NCBI GenBank assembly: GCA_017427265.1
Contig: JAFRTG010000033.1
Span: forward strand, 124,001 to 188,000
Reading direction: 5' to 3'
DNA length: 64,000 nt
From: Oscillospiraceae bacterium
GTDB taxonomy: Bacteria > Bacillota > Clostridia > Oscillospirales > Ruminococcaceae
Shown piece by piece: positions 39,452-47,594 of this stretch. Each line of letters opens with the position of its first letter. The stretch's first letter is position 1. The notes beneath the pieces were generated by a model. It was not told the DNA's origin. It ran no database searches and saw only the letters and a program-made list of their open reading frames with translations. Both the position numbers and the translations under genes were made by a program.

Positions 39452-40018
39452 TCAGAGACTCATGATCTCCTTTTCCTTCTCGGAAACGACCTTGTCGATC
39501 TCCTCTGTGAAGCGGTCGGTCAGCTTCTGTGCTTTCTTTTCTGCTTCGTTCTGATCGTCCTCGGTCAGCTCGGAGTCTTTTTTCAGCTTCTTGAATTTTT
39601 CCATGAGGTCGCGGCGCTCGTTGCGGATTGCAACCTTGGCCTCGTCGCCGTATTTCTTTGCGGTCTTTGCGAGCTCCTTACGGCGATCCTCCGTCGGCTG
39701 CGGGAACACGAGGCGGATGGTCTTTCCGTCGTCTGTCGGGGTGATGCCGAGCTCGGAAGCGAGGATGGCCTTGGAGATCGGACGGATCATGCCCGGATCC
39801 CACGGGGTAATGAGCAGCATTCTGCCCTCGGAGACCGCGACCGCTGCGACCTGATTGATCGGGGTCGGCGTGCCGTAATAGTCAACCGGAACCTTGTCAA
39901 GGACGGACGGGTTTGCACGGCCTGCGCGGATGGAGCCGTATTCCTTTTGCAGACGCTCAACAACCTTTTTCATATTCTTTTCAGCAGCGTCGAGCTTTTC
40001 CTTAATGATTTCATTCAT
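39452..40018 (-). CDS. frr: Ribosome recycling factor
   Basis: Releases ribosomes from mRNA after termination. The 188-residue protein starts MNEIIKEKLDAAEKNMKKVVE and has GSIRAGRANPSVLDKVPVDYYGTPTPINQVA, the conserved hinge region, and IRLVFPQPTEDRRKELAKTAKKYGDEAKVAIRN. AAAGGAG is 9 bases from the ATG. It lies 73 bp after pyrH, in the universal pyrH-frr order. Confidence 0.97.
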   Translation of the reverse strand: MNEIIKEKLDAAEKNMKKVVERLQKEYGSIRAGRANPSVLDKVPVDYYGTPTPINQVAAVAVSEGRMLLITPWDPGMIRPISKAILASELGITPTDDGKTIRLVFPQPTEDRRKELAKTAKKYGDEAKVAIRNERRDLMEKFKKLKKDSELTEDDQNEAEKKAQKLTDRFTEEIDKVVSEKEKEIMSL

Positions 40019-40091
40019 GATGATTCATCTCCTTTTTCAGACTGGGATATACTATTATAATACACCGTATAAACAGGTGTTCTGCTTCGGA

Positions 40092-40802
40092 TTATTCCGG
40101 AATCACGAGGGTTCCGAGCTTCTGTCCCATGCAGGCGTCGTAAATGTTGTCCGGTCTGTGCAGGTCAAAGACCAGTGTGGTCATGCCATTGTCGCGGCAC
40201 ATTGCGGCAGCGGTGGAATCCATGACGCCGAGCTGATTGTTGACAACCTCGGTGAAGGTCAGCTGCTCGTACTTCTTTGCATCTGCAAATTTGTTCGGAT
40301 CCTTGTCGTAGACGCCGTCTACCATCGTGGCCTTCATCAGCACATCTGCTTCAATTTCTGCTGCGCGGAGTGCGGCGGCCGTATCGGTCGAGAAGAACGG
40401 GTTGCCGGTTCCGCAGCCAAAGATGACGATTCTGCCCTTTTCAAAGTGGCGGATGGCACGGTTCCGGATGTACGGCTCTGCGACGCTGGCCATCGTCAGT
40501 GCGGTCTGTACGCGCACCGCACAGCCGAGATGCTCCAGTGCATCCGCGAGGGCGAGCGCATTCATGGCAGTCGCAAGCATACCGATGTGGTCTGCTCTGG
40601 TACGGTCCATGGCGCCGGACGAACGGCCGCGCCAGAAGTTTCCGCCGCCGACAACAATACCGATCTGGACACCGGCATCTGCACAGCGCTTGACTGCACG
40701 GCAGATCGGCGTGATCGTATCGTAGTCGAGGCCGGTTTTCTTGTCACCGGCGAGTGCTTCACCGCTGAGCTTCAAAAGGACACGCTTGTATTTGAGTTCC
40801 AT
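40092..40802 (-). CDS. pyrH: Uridylate kinase
   Basis: Phosphorylates UMP to UDP. The 236-residue amino-acid-kinase-fold protein begins [16 protein letters not shown]. It has [48 protein letters not shown] and VYDKDP. CGGAGG precedes the ATG. It is the first gene of the long operon, behind a TTTACA/TATAAT promoter. The usual upstream neighbours rpsB and tsf are not here; a 1-kb intergenic region and mraZ follow instead. Confidence 0.97.
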   Translation of the reverse strand: MELKYKRVLLKLSGEALAGDKKTGLDYDTITPICRAVKRCADAGVQIGIVVGGGNFWRGRSSGAMDRTRADHIGMLATAMNALALADALEHLGCAVRVQTALTMASVAEPYIRNRAIRHFEKGRIVIFGCGTGNPFFSTDTAAALRAAEIEADVLMKATMVDGVYDKDPNKFADAKKYEQLTFTEVVNNQLGVMDSTAAAMCRDNGMTTLVFDLHRPDNIYDACMGQKLGTLVIPE

Positions 40803-40837
40803 GGGAAAATACCTCCGAAGTCATGATATACGATATT

Positions 40838-40866
40838 ATTATACACGATTTTTCCAATAATGTAAA
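40838..40866 (-). promoter_or_regulatory. Promoter of the pyrH-polC operon
   Basis: Minus-strand TTTACA (40861-40866), 17-bp spacer, TATAAT (40838-40843), about 35 bp from the pyrH ATG. Confidence 0.8.
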
Positions 40867-40944
40867 GAGGTAACCGGAAAAAAATCGGATTTCGGGGCGC
40901 CGCGGTCTTTTCATTTCCCCGGCTGCATCCGGATTTGAAGCCCG

Positions 40945-41047
40945 AAAAGCCATGCCCATTCATGCCCGCAGATGTCTGCAGCAGGGCTTTTGCAGGATTT
41001 GCTGCTCAGAAAGCGGACGGTCCGGGCATGAATGGGCACGGCATTTT
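40945..41047. repeat. Large inverted repeat between pyrH and mraZ
   Basis: Arms at 40945-40968 and 41023-41047 share the core TGCCCATTCATGCCCG and differ by one substitution and one base gain across about 24 bp. The ~54-base centre holds a smaller GCAGCA/TGCTGC pairing. It encodes no plausible protein and has no T-run. It could be a mobile palindromic element, a protein-binding site or an RNA structure. Confidence 0.75.
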
Positions 41048-41561
41048 GCATGCAGGAAAGAGCTGCAACTTTATTATAATACGGGGACTGAATCCGGCTT
41101 TTCGGTGCTTTCTCCGGTTTCTGCGCCCGTTTTTCACGGATTTATAATGTTAAATGAAAAATATTTCTTATTTCCGGAAATATTTTTAAAAATTTTTTCG
41201 CAGCAAATATTGAAAAAGATTCGACCGGAAATGCCCCGAAACACAAGATCTTGTGTTTTGCCTGTGAAAGCGGTGCTAGATATGGAATATTAGCGTGTTT
41301 GGCATAATGCACAAAAGGGTGTTCAAAAACCGTGCTCGTTCCTGTCGCTGTGCCGGAGACGGAAACATCGTTTTTTGACGGAAACACGCCGTTTCTGTTT
41401 GTATGCGGAAGGATCCCGGAGATTGGAAAACACACGGCTTCCGCTCAGCAGATTTTTACGATTCTTCGACATTTTCTGCGCTTTTCAAAGTGACGGAACG
41501 GGCGTTCCTGCGTGCGCAGAAAGATCATTTTCCGCCCCGCGAATTGTCGGGCGCAAAACGC
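41048..41561. other. Non-coding, AT-rich intergenic stretch with small palindromes
   Basis: About 500 bases with no credible gene. It contains an 11-bp-arm hairpin at 41157-41187 (AAAAATATTTC/GAAATATTTTT) and a 20-bp palindrome at 41239-41258. A direct repeat of ACGGAAACA lies at 41359-41367 and 41378-41386. Short ORFs here lack ribosome binding sites and protein-like composition. Confidence 0.6.
41239..41258. promoter_or_regulatory. Perfect 20-bp palindrome, possible operator
   Basis: AAACACAAGATCTTGTGTTT is self-complementary over all 20 bases, the form expected for a dimeric repressor site. It is about 300 bp upstream of the mraZ promoter and 400 bp from pyrH, so its target is uncertain. 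Confidence 0.4.
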
Positions 41562-41590
41562 TTGACAAGATTGAAATTATCTGATATAAT
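41562..41590 (+). promoter_or_regulatory. Consensus promoter of the mraZ/division cluster
   Basis: TTGACA (41562-41567), 17-bp spacer, TATAAT (41585-41590) with TGA before it, an extended -10. Both hexamers are perfect, predicting strong transcription of a ~300-nt leader. Confidence 0.88.
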
Positions 41591-41596
41591 GAGAGG

Positions 41597-41903
41597 GCAG
41601 AAAAGGAAGCGCAAACCACTGGATGGAATGAGATTGGAACGGATATCATCCGATCCGGGCTCTCAAACCCTTTGGAATCGCATCCGGCTCTTCAATCTGT
41701 ACAGGATCGCAAAGTGTGTAGAACAGAAGAAAGAAATGCAGAAAGCAGGATGATGGTACCACCCGCTGAACGCATCGGCATATCGTATATGTGCCGGAAG
41801 GCTACGGAAACGGAACAGCAGCGCAAATAAAAAATGCTGCGGCCGCGGAAGAGCCGGTTCACGGGCATCTCCCCGCCGGAGGCTGAGAAGGGAGGCGCTG
41901 ATT
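41597..41903 (+). promoter_or_regulatory. Long structured 5' leader of mraZ, class unknown
   Basis: About 300 untranslated bases. GAGAG near the start can pair with CTCTC about 70 nt on, enclosing CGGATATCATCCG. Near 41751-41764 is ATGATGGTACCACC, similar to the T-box core (TGGTACC exact, ~10 of 14 overall). CGGCATAT/ATATGTGCCG hairpin sequence follows, then GCAGC/GCTGC. No intrinsic terminator is evident before the mraZ ribosome binding site. Not assigned to a known RNA family. Confidence 0.4.
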
Positions 41904-42401
41904 TTGGAACAGACTTATATGTCAGGCAGACAAACTGTTCTGATGGATCAGCGCGGACGCATCAGCTTTCCGGCTGCTTTTCGCAGCTCCGTCGGCGATA
42001 CACTCTTTACCTCTCCCGATTCCGGCAACCGCGGCTTTCTCGTCGTGCGTTCCGAGGCGGGGTACCGTACAGAACTGGAACGGATCAAGCAGGAATTCAT
42101 TGACCGCGGCTATGATGACGAGGACGTCAAGGACGAGCTCCGCGATTACGGCAAGGATACCGAACGGATCCCGCCGGATAAAAACGGACGCATCACAATT
42201 CCGGAACGGCTGGTTGCGTATGCAGGGCTTTCCGGAAAAGTTGTCGTTGTCGGCGTCGGAGAATATGCCGAGCTGTGGTCGGAGGAACGGCTGCTTGCTT
42301 ACGAGAAGGAACGCGAAGAACTCAAGGCGCGCAGACGCGCAAAGAAGGACAGAGAACGCAAGGCAAGACTCGATGCGCTTGCCGCAGAGGACGGGGTCTG
42401 A
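41904..42401 (+). CDS. mraZ: MraZ transcriptional regulator, TTG start
   Basis: MraZ binds the promoter region of its own division and cell wall cluster and represses it. The 165-residue protein has two AbrB/SpoVT-like half repeats: VLMDQRGRISFPAAFRSS near the N-terminus and DKNGRITIPERLVAYAGLSG in the second half. The C-terminus is a long charged helix (KARRRAKKDRERKAR). The TTG at 41904 has GGAGG 8 bases upstream; an ATG five codons later is a poorer choice. It heads the cluster, immediately before rsmH. Confidence 0.93.
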   Translation: MEQTYMSGRQTVLMDQRGRISFPAAFRSSVGDTLFTSPDSGNRGFLVVRSEAGYRTELERIKQEFIDRGYDDEDVKDELRDYGKDTERIPPDKNGRITIPERLVAYAGLSGKVVVVGVGEYAELWSEERLLAYEKEREELKARRRAKKDRERKARLDALAAEDGV

Positions 42402-42404
42402 TAT

Positions 42405-43331
42405 ATGGCGGAACAAGTTTATCATATCCCTGTGATGCTGCGGGAGGTGCTTGAAGACCTCGCGGTGAAGCCGGACGGCATTTATCTGGACGGCACGGCC
42501 GGCGGCGGCAATCATTCCCGTGCGATCGCGGAGCAGCTCACAGAGGGCGGACGGCTCTTTGCGATGGATCAGGATCCCGATGCGATTGCAGAGGCGGGAA
42601 GAAATCTTGCCGGACTGCCTGCAGAGCTCGTTCATGCAAATTTCACGGAGCTCGGCCGTGTTCTCGCAGAGCACGGTACGAAGGCGGACGGGATTCTGCT
42701 GGATCTCGGCGTCAGCAGCCATGAGCTGGATGAAGGCTCCCGAGGCTTCTCCTATCACCAGGACGCACCGCTCGATATGCGGATGTCGCAGGAGGGGAGA
42801 ACCGCTGCGGAGCTTGTCAATACGCTTTCGGCCGCAGAGCTTAGCGATATTTTATTCCGCTACGGCGAGGAGAAATTTGCAAGACAGATCGCGGCGCAGA
42901 TTGTTGCGGCGCGCGAAATCAAGCCGATCGAGACAACACTTGAACTTGCTGAACTGATAAAAAAAGGCGTTCCTGCCAAAGCACGGCGGGATAAAAATCC
43001 GTGTAAGAAAAGTTTTCAGGCGCTGCGGATTGCGGTCAATGATGAATTGAACTGCCTGTCCATAGCACTGGAGACTGCCTTTTCGTCTCTGAAGCCGGGC
43101 GGCCGGCTGGTCATTCTGACCTTTCACAGTCTGGAGGACCGGATTGTCAAGCAGGCGTTTGCCGGCTGGTGTACAGGCTGTACCTGTCCGCCGGAATTCC
43201 CGGTCTGTGTCTGCGGACATAAGCCGGAGGGCAGGCTGCTTCACCGCAAGCCGCTGACCGCAACGGCAGAGGAACTGGAACGGAATCCCAGAAGCCGCAG
43301 CGCAAAGCTGCGCAGCATCGAAAAGCTGTAA
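42405..43331 (+). CDS. rsmH: 16S rRNA (cytosine1402-N4)-methyltransferase
   Basis: Methylates C1402 of 16S rRNA using SAM. The 308-residue protein begins VYHIPVMLREVLEDL and has the SAM-binding DGTAGGGNHSRAIAEQL, DQDPDAI, GILLDLGVSSHELDEGSRGFSY and LDMRMSQ. ARRDKNPCKKSFQALRIAVN and LVILTFHSLEDRIVK follow. It starts 3 bp after the mraZ stop. This is the standard mraZ-rsmH pair at the head of the cluster. Confidence 0.97.
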   Translation: MAEQVYHIPVMLREVLEDLAVKPDGIYLDGTAGGGNHSRAIAEQLTEGGRLFAMDQDPDAIAEAGRNLAGLPAELVHANFTELGRVLAEHGTKADGILLDLGVSSHELDEGSRGFSYHQDAPLDMRMSQEGRTAAELVNTLSAAELSDILFRYGEEKFARQIAAQIVAAREIKPIETTLELAELIKKGVPAKARRDKNPCKKSFQALRIAVNDELNCLSIALETAFSSLKPGGRLVILTFHSLEDRIVKQAFAGWCTGCTCPPEFPVCVCGHKPEGRLLHRKPLTATAEELERNPRSRSAKLRSIEKL

Positions 43332-43505
43332 ACCGTTTGCAGCACACAAAGAAAGAACAAAGCGTATCAAACAAAAGAAAGAACAATCACCGGAAACTGC
43401 GCAAAACGAGTGTGGACTTGGAAGCTGTGCATGGCCGGCTGTATAAAAAAGATACAGCAGCCGGTCATTCGCAGCCGTCCCGGTTTGACAGGGGAGGTGA
43501 CACGG

Positions 43506-44399
43506 ATGACAGAGGACTATTTTGCTCCCTTTACGGACATTGCAGTTCCATCAGACCGTGAAAGCAGTCTGAGCTCTGAGGAGCGGCGGCTGCAGAGCCT
43601 GCGGAATCTGGCCATGAGCCGGATTGTGAAAGCGAGAAAATATAAGCGGAAGCAATCGCAGGCGGCACAGCGAAGAATGACCGAGGCGGAACGAATTGCA
43701 CGGGAACATGCGCGGATCCTGGAGGAACGCGAGATGCGCCGTGCGAGGACAGAGGAAAACCGCCGTATGGCGGAGGCCGGGATACAGAAAATGCTCGAAG
43801 AGGCAAACCCGGAAAACGCCCTGCTGCTGCAGCACATCCTTTCGGATGCGGACAGCGGAACTGACGGGAATATCAATATTGATGTCCCGGCGGAGCCTGA
43901 ACAGAAAAAAGAACAGAAAAAGGCTCCCGGAAACAAAAAGAAAAAGAAGACAAAGAAACAAAACAAACCTGAAGCGCCCCGCACTTCAAAGGGCGGACGC
44001 TATTCCCGCGGCGTCTCCGCGTCAAATCCGAACAGGATTACGACGGGCGGCGCGATTGCACTCGGTGTTCTGACCGGCATTCTGATCGGAACGGTCATCT
44101 ACGGCCGTGTCCAGACGAATGAGGTTTATACCCGCATTGCAGAGCTGCAGACGGAATATGATGATCTGGTTGCGAAAAATGTCAGCATGAAATCCGAAAT
44201 GGAAGGCAAAATGACGGTCAAGAATATCGAGGAATATGCTGAAAAGGAACTCGGACTCCGGCCGCTGAATCAGTCTCAGATTGTGTATATTCAGCTGCAG
44301 ACCGAGGATGAGGTCATTGTGACGGAGCCGGAGGACAACTTCTTCGTGACGATCAACGACTATCTCGTCGGGATCTGGGAATTTTTGCGCGGCAGGTAA
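43506..44399 (+). CDS. FtsL-like septum formation initiator with long cytoplasmic extension
   Basis: A 297-residue bitopic protein in the ftsL slot. One transmembrane helix lies near residues 182-200 (AIALGVLTGILIGTVIYG), followed by an extracytoplasmic coiled coil and LGLRPLNQSQIVYIQ, a typical FtsL/DivIC ending. The first ~180 residues are unusually long for FtsL: highly charged helices (AERIAREHARILEEREMRRAR) and a lysine-rich stretch with KKKKKTKKQNK. The ATG at 43506 has a very strong GGGGAGGTGA. Sequence of FtsL is poorly conserved, so the call rests on position and topology. Confidence 0.75.
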   Translation: MTEDYFAPFTDIAVPSDRESSLSSEERRLQSLRNLAMSRIVKARKYKRKQSQAAQRRMTEAERIAREHARILEEREMRRARTEENRRMAEAGIQKMLEEANPENALLLQHILSDADSGTDGNINIDVPAEPEQKKEQKKAPGNKKKKKTKKQNKPEAPRTSKGGRYSRGVSASNPNRITTGGAIALGVLTGILIGTVIYGRVQTNEVYTRIAELQTEYDDLVAKNVSMKSEMEGKMTVKNIEEYAEKELGLRPLNQSQIVYIQLQTEDEVIVTEPEDNFFVTINDYLVGIWEFLRGR

Positions 44400-44826
44400 C
44401 ATAAGAATGTAACCGTGAGCAATGACTCCGGTACAGATAAAAGAAAGAGACTCAGACGGTGAAAAGCCGGAAAATGAGATCGGTCAAAAATGTGTAGAAC
44501 AAAAGAACGGAGCGGCACGGTGCAGACATCAAAAACAGACTGCACCTGCACAGCGGATTCCTCACAAAGTACCGCGGACTTGCGGCGTGCGGGATTGCTG
44601 TGCGGCTCCGCACTGCAAACAAAAGAACAGGTGAGCGGAAAATCGGCTTCGGACCCAAAACGGAGCCGGAACACGCGGAACGTCAGTCTGCATTCCCTGA
44701 CGGTGCCCGTGAACATCAGCGGGCTTGCCTGTACCATTACGTTCAGGCGGGGGCATTGCAATGCTTTCCGCCTTTCTTTTTACCGATGACGGATCCGCTG
44801 CGGATCCTGCCGGAAGGGGTGAATAC
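44400..44826 (+). other. 427-bp gap between ftsL-like and PBP genes
   Basis: No credible gene. Two hairpins are visible, GGTGCAG/CTGCACC at 44519-44546 and GTGCGG/CCGCAC near 44588-44614. A short GGATCCGC/GCGGATCC palindrome lies just before the PBP start. Candidate ORFs here lack protein-like composition. I see no promoter with two good boxes. Confidence 0.6.
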
Positions 44827-47451
44827 ATGCTGCGGTCATCCGGTCAGAAAAACGAACAGCCCGACCAGAATCAGAATAAGCTGTTTGACTGGGAGCAGGA
44901 GGGGCTTGATGGCAAGCCTGCTGCCGGAAAGCAAGTCAAATCAAAAAAGGTCGGACAGAAGATCAAACTGTTTGCCCGAAATCCGAAAGAGAAAAAGGCA
45001 CCTGAGCAGAAAAAATCGCTGTTTGAGCAGATGAAGCAGGCCGATCAGAAATCGAAGCGCATCAAGGCCTCGAAAAATCAGACATGGAAGCGAGGCTTCC
45101 GCTCCGAGGGGCCTTCCGCCAGCATGAAGCTCCGTGCAAATGCGGTGATTCTGACGACGGTGCTGCTGAGTGCGGCGGCGCTGACTGCCAATCTGTTCCG
45201 CATCATGGTGATGGAGCACGATGTCTATACCGAAAAGGCGAATTCCCGTCAGTTCGGCACGATCATTCAGCCTGCTGCCCGCGGCTCAATCTATGATGCC
45301 AAGGGCGCGGTGCTCGCGCAGAGTGCGACGGTCTACAGAATCTTCCTGGATCCGGGTCTGTTCCGCGAGGAAATGGAGAATGTCGAGGAGCGCAACAAGG
45401 AGCTTGAGGAAATCGCCGCCAAAAAACGGGAATCCGGCGAGAGCGCACAGGCGGATGTGGTGAATCCCGATGATATCCGGACACAGCTCATTGCATATCT
45501 TTCCGAGACACTGGAGCTGGAGCCGGAAAAGGTGCAGGAAGCCTTCGACCGTGACAACAACTATGTGATTCTGAAAAAACAGGTTGAAAAAAGCAAGGCT
45601 GACAAAATCCTTGAATATATCAGCGATATCCATATGCCCGGCAGCGGACGCAAGATTTCAATCAGTTCGATCCGGCGTGAATCCGATACCAAGCGCTATT
45701 ACCCGCAGAATGAGCTGGCGGCCTCGGTCATCGGCTTCAACGACGCGGACGGCCACGGCTTCTACGGCGTCGAAAAGAAATATGACGAATATCTCTCCGG
45801 CATCGACGGACGGACAATTACCGCACGCGATGCCAGCGGAAAGGAAATGCCATACCGCTACTCCAAGACCTATCCGGCGCAGGACGGCGACGATGTCTAT
45901 ATGACCATCGACATGACGATTCAGACATATCTCGAAAATGCAGTTGCGGATATGGTCGATACATTCAAGGTTGCAAAGCGCGGCTGCGGTATCATGCTCA
46001 ATGCAAAAACCGGCGCCGTTCTGGCGATGGCAACCTCCAAGGGCTTTGACCTCAATGATCCCTACGACATCTATGATCCGATGGAAAAGGCGCGGCTTGC
46101 CTCGATTTTCGACAAGGACGAGAAGGCCAAGACGCTGAACGAGATCCGCGAAAAGCAGTGGCGCAACAAGTGCATCTCCGATACCTATATCCCCGGTTCG
46201 GTTTTCAAGGTCTATACGGCCTCTGCCGGCCTTGAGGAGGACAAGGTCAATTATTCGGCTGATACCTTTGTCTGCAACGGTTTTGTCACGGTTGTACCGG
46301 GCGAAAAGCCGATTCACTGTGCAAACAGAAGCGGTCACGGTGCGCAGACCTTCGAGGAGATTCTGAAGAATTCCTGCAACCCGGCATTTATTGAGATCGG
46401 TCAGCGGCTCGGCAAGGTGCTGTTCTGCCAGTATTTTGATTCGTTCGGTTTGACCGAGAAAACCGGCATTGACCTGCCGGGCGAGACCAAATCCATTTCT
46501 ACGCCGCTGAATAAAATGGGGCCGATGGAACTCGCGGCGAGCTCCTACGGCCAGAACAATGCACTGACACCGATCGAGATGGCCTGCGGCTATGCGGCGG
46601 TCGTCAACGGCGGCTATCTGCTCAAGCCCTATGTTGTCAGCAAGGTTGCGGATCAAGCCGGCAATGTCATTCTGACGAATGAAAAGAATGTCCGGCGGCA
46701 GGTCATTTCCGAGGAGACCTCTGCGGAAATGCGCCGCGCCCTGCAGTATGTTGTCGATAACAACCTCGGCAACAATGCGTATATCAAGGGCTACAAGATC
46801 GGCGGCAAGTCCGGTACGTCGGAAAAGCTGGCAAAGCGCCCGGAGGACATCGAATATATCGCGTCCTACTGCTGCTTTGCGCCGGCGGACGATCCGGAAA
46901 TCGTGCTGCTGATTATGGCGGATGAGCCGGACAAATCAACGAACAATTACTACGGCGCGACGGTCGCTGCGCCTTACTGCCGTTCGGTACTCGAAAAAAC
47001 ACTGCCGTATCTCGGATACTATCCGGAATATACGGAAGAGGAAGCGGCGCACAGAGACATTGCCGTACCGATGCTGATTGACCTCAGTGTTGCGGATGCG
47101 CAGAAGATGCTTGACGATGCCGGCCTGAAATGCGAGATCCTCGGCGACGGCCAGACCGTCAATATGCAGGAACCGATCACCGGCAATAATGTCGCCAAGG
47201 GCGGCACGGTGCTGCTCTATACCGGCACTGCCGAACAGGCGGATCTGGTTACGGTGCCGGCAGTTGCAAACTCCGGCATGACGCTTGCACAGGCGAACGA
47301 GCTGTTTTCGCAGATCGGCCTGAACTATGTGGCGAAGGGCTCCATGCATGAGGACAGCATGGTGCTGCAGCAGAGCATCAAGCCGGGCACGCAGGTCAAG
47401 CGCTGGTCGGTCATCGAGCTGAGCTTCGGTACCAATGCCGATATGGGATAA
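44827..47451 (+). CDS. PASTA-domain class B penicillin-binding protein (FtsI/SpoVD type)
   Basis: A septal transpeptidase that cross-links peptidoglycan. The 874-residue protein has a ~100-residue basic, Lys-rich cytoplasmic N-terminus, a transmembrane helix at ~104-125 and the dimerisation domain. The transpeptidase domain has the active serine in PGSVFK (about S458), SCN in KNSCNPAF and the KSGT motif in GGKSGTSEK. Two C-terminal PASTA repeats (~745-874) begin VPMLIDLSVADAQKMLDDAG and VPAVANSGMTLAQANELF. GGAAGGGGTGA precedes the ATG at 44827. PASTA domains favour a SpoVD or Gram-positive PBP2x-like protein. Confidence 0.93.
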   Translation: MLRSSGQKNEQPDQNQNKLFDWEQEGLDGKPAAGKQVKSKKVGQKIKLFARNPKEKKAPEQKKSLFEQMKQADQKSKRIKASKNQTWKRGFRSEGPSASMKLRANAVILTTVLLSAAALTANLFRIMVMEHDVYTEKANSRQFGTIIQPAARGSIYDAKGAVLAQSATVYRIFLDPGLFREEMENVEERNKELEEIAAKKRESGESAQADVVNPDDIRTQLIAYLSETLELEPEKVQEAFDRDNNYVILKKQVEKSKADKILEYISDIHMPGSGRKISISSIRRESDTKRYYPQNELAASVIGFNDADGHGFYGVEKKYDEYLSGIDGRTITARDASGKEMPYRYSKTYPAQDGDDVYMTIDMTIQTYLENAVADMVDTFKVAKRGCGIMLNAKTGAVLAMATSKGFDLNDPYDIYDPMEKARLASIFDKDEKAKTLNEIREKQWRNKCISDTYIPGSVFKVYTASAGLEEDKVNYSADTFVCNGFVTVVPGEKPIHCANRSGHGAQTFEEILKNSCNPAFIEIGQRLGKVLFCQYFDSFGLTEKTGIDLPGETKSISTPLNKMGPMELAASSYGQNNALTPIEMACGYAAVVNGGYLLKPYVVSKVADQAGNVILTNEKNVRRQVISEETSAEMRRALQYVVDNNLGNNAYIKGYKIGGKSGTSEKLAKRPEDIEYIASYCCFAPADDPEIVLLIMADEPDKSTNNYYGATVAAPYCRSVLEKTLPYLGYYPEYTEEEAAHRDIAVPMLIDLSVADAQKMLDDAGLKCEILGDGQTVNMQEPITGNNVAKGGTVLLYTGTAEQADLVTVPAVANSGMTLAQANELFSQIGLNYVAKGSMHEDSMVLQQSIKPGTQVKRWSVIELSFGTNADMG

Positions 47452-47594
47452 TCTCCCGCACAATTTGCTTACGACGCTCAATCCTTTCTTCTGCCGGGTG
47501 CTCTCAGGGCATCCGGCAGGGAAACTGTTCATCAGGAGGATGCGTGAAATACCGGCGGAACCAGAATTCCGCACAGGAGAAAACGGAGAATAAC

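Noticed and set aside
41403..41753. 116-codon frame upstream of mraZ
   Set aside because: It spans the consensus promoter and leader, has no ribosome binding site and no protein-like pattern.
41745..41790. T-box riboswitch upstream of mraZ
   Set aside because: Only the TGGTACC core matches; the flanking consensus, a specifier stem and a terminator are not recognisable, so it is reported as a lead and not called.
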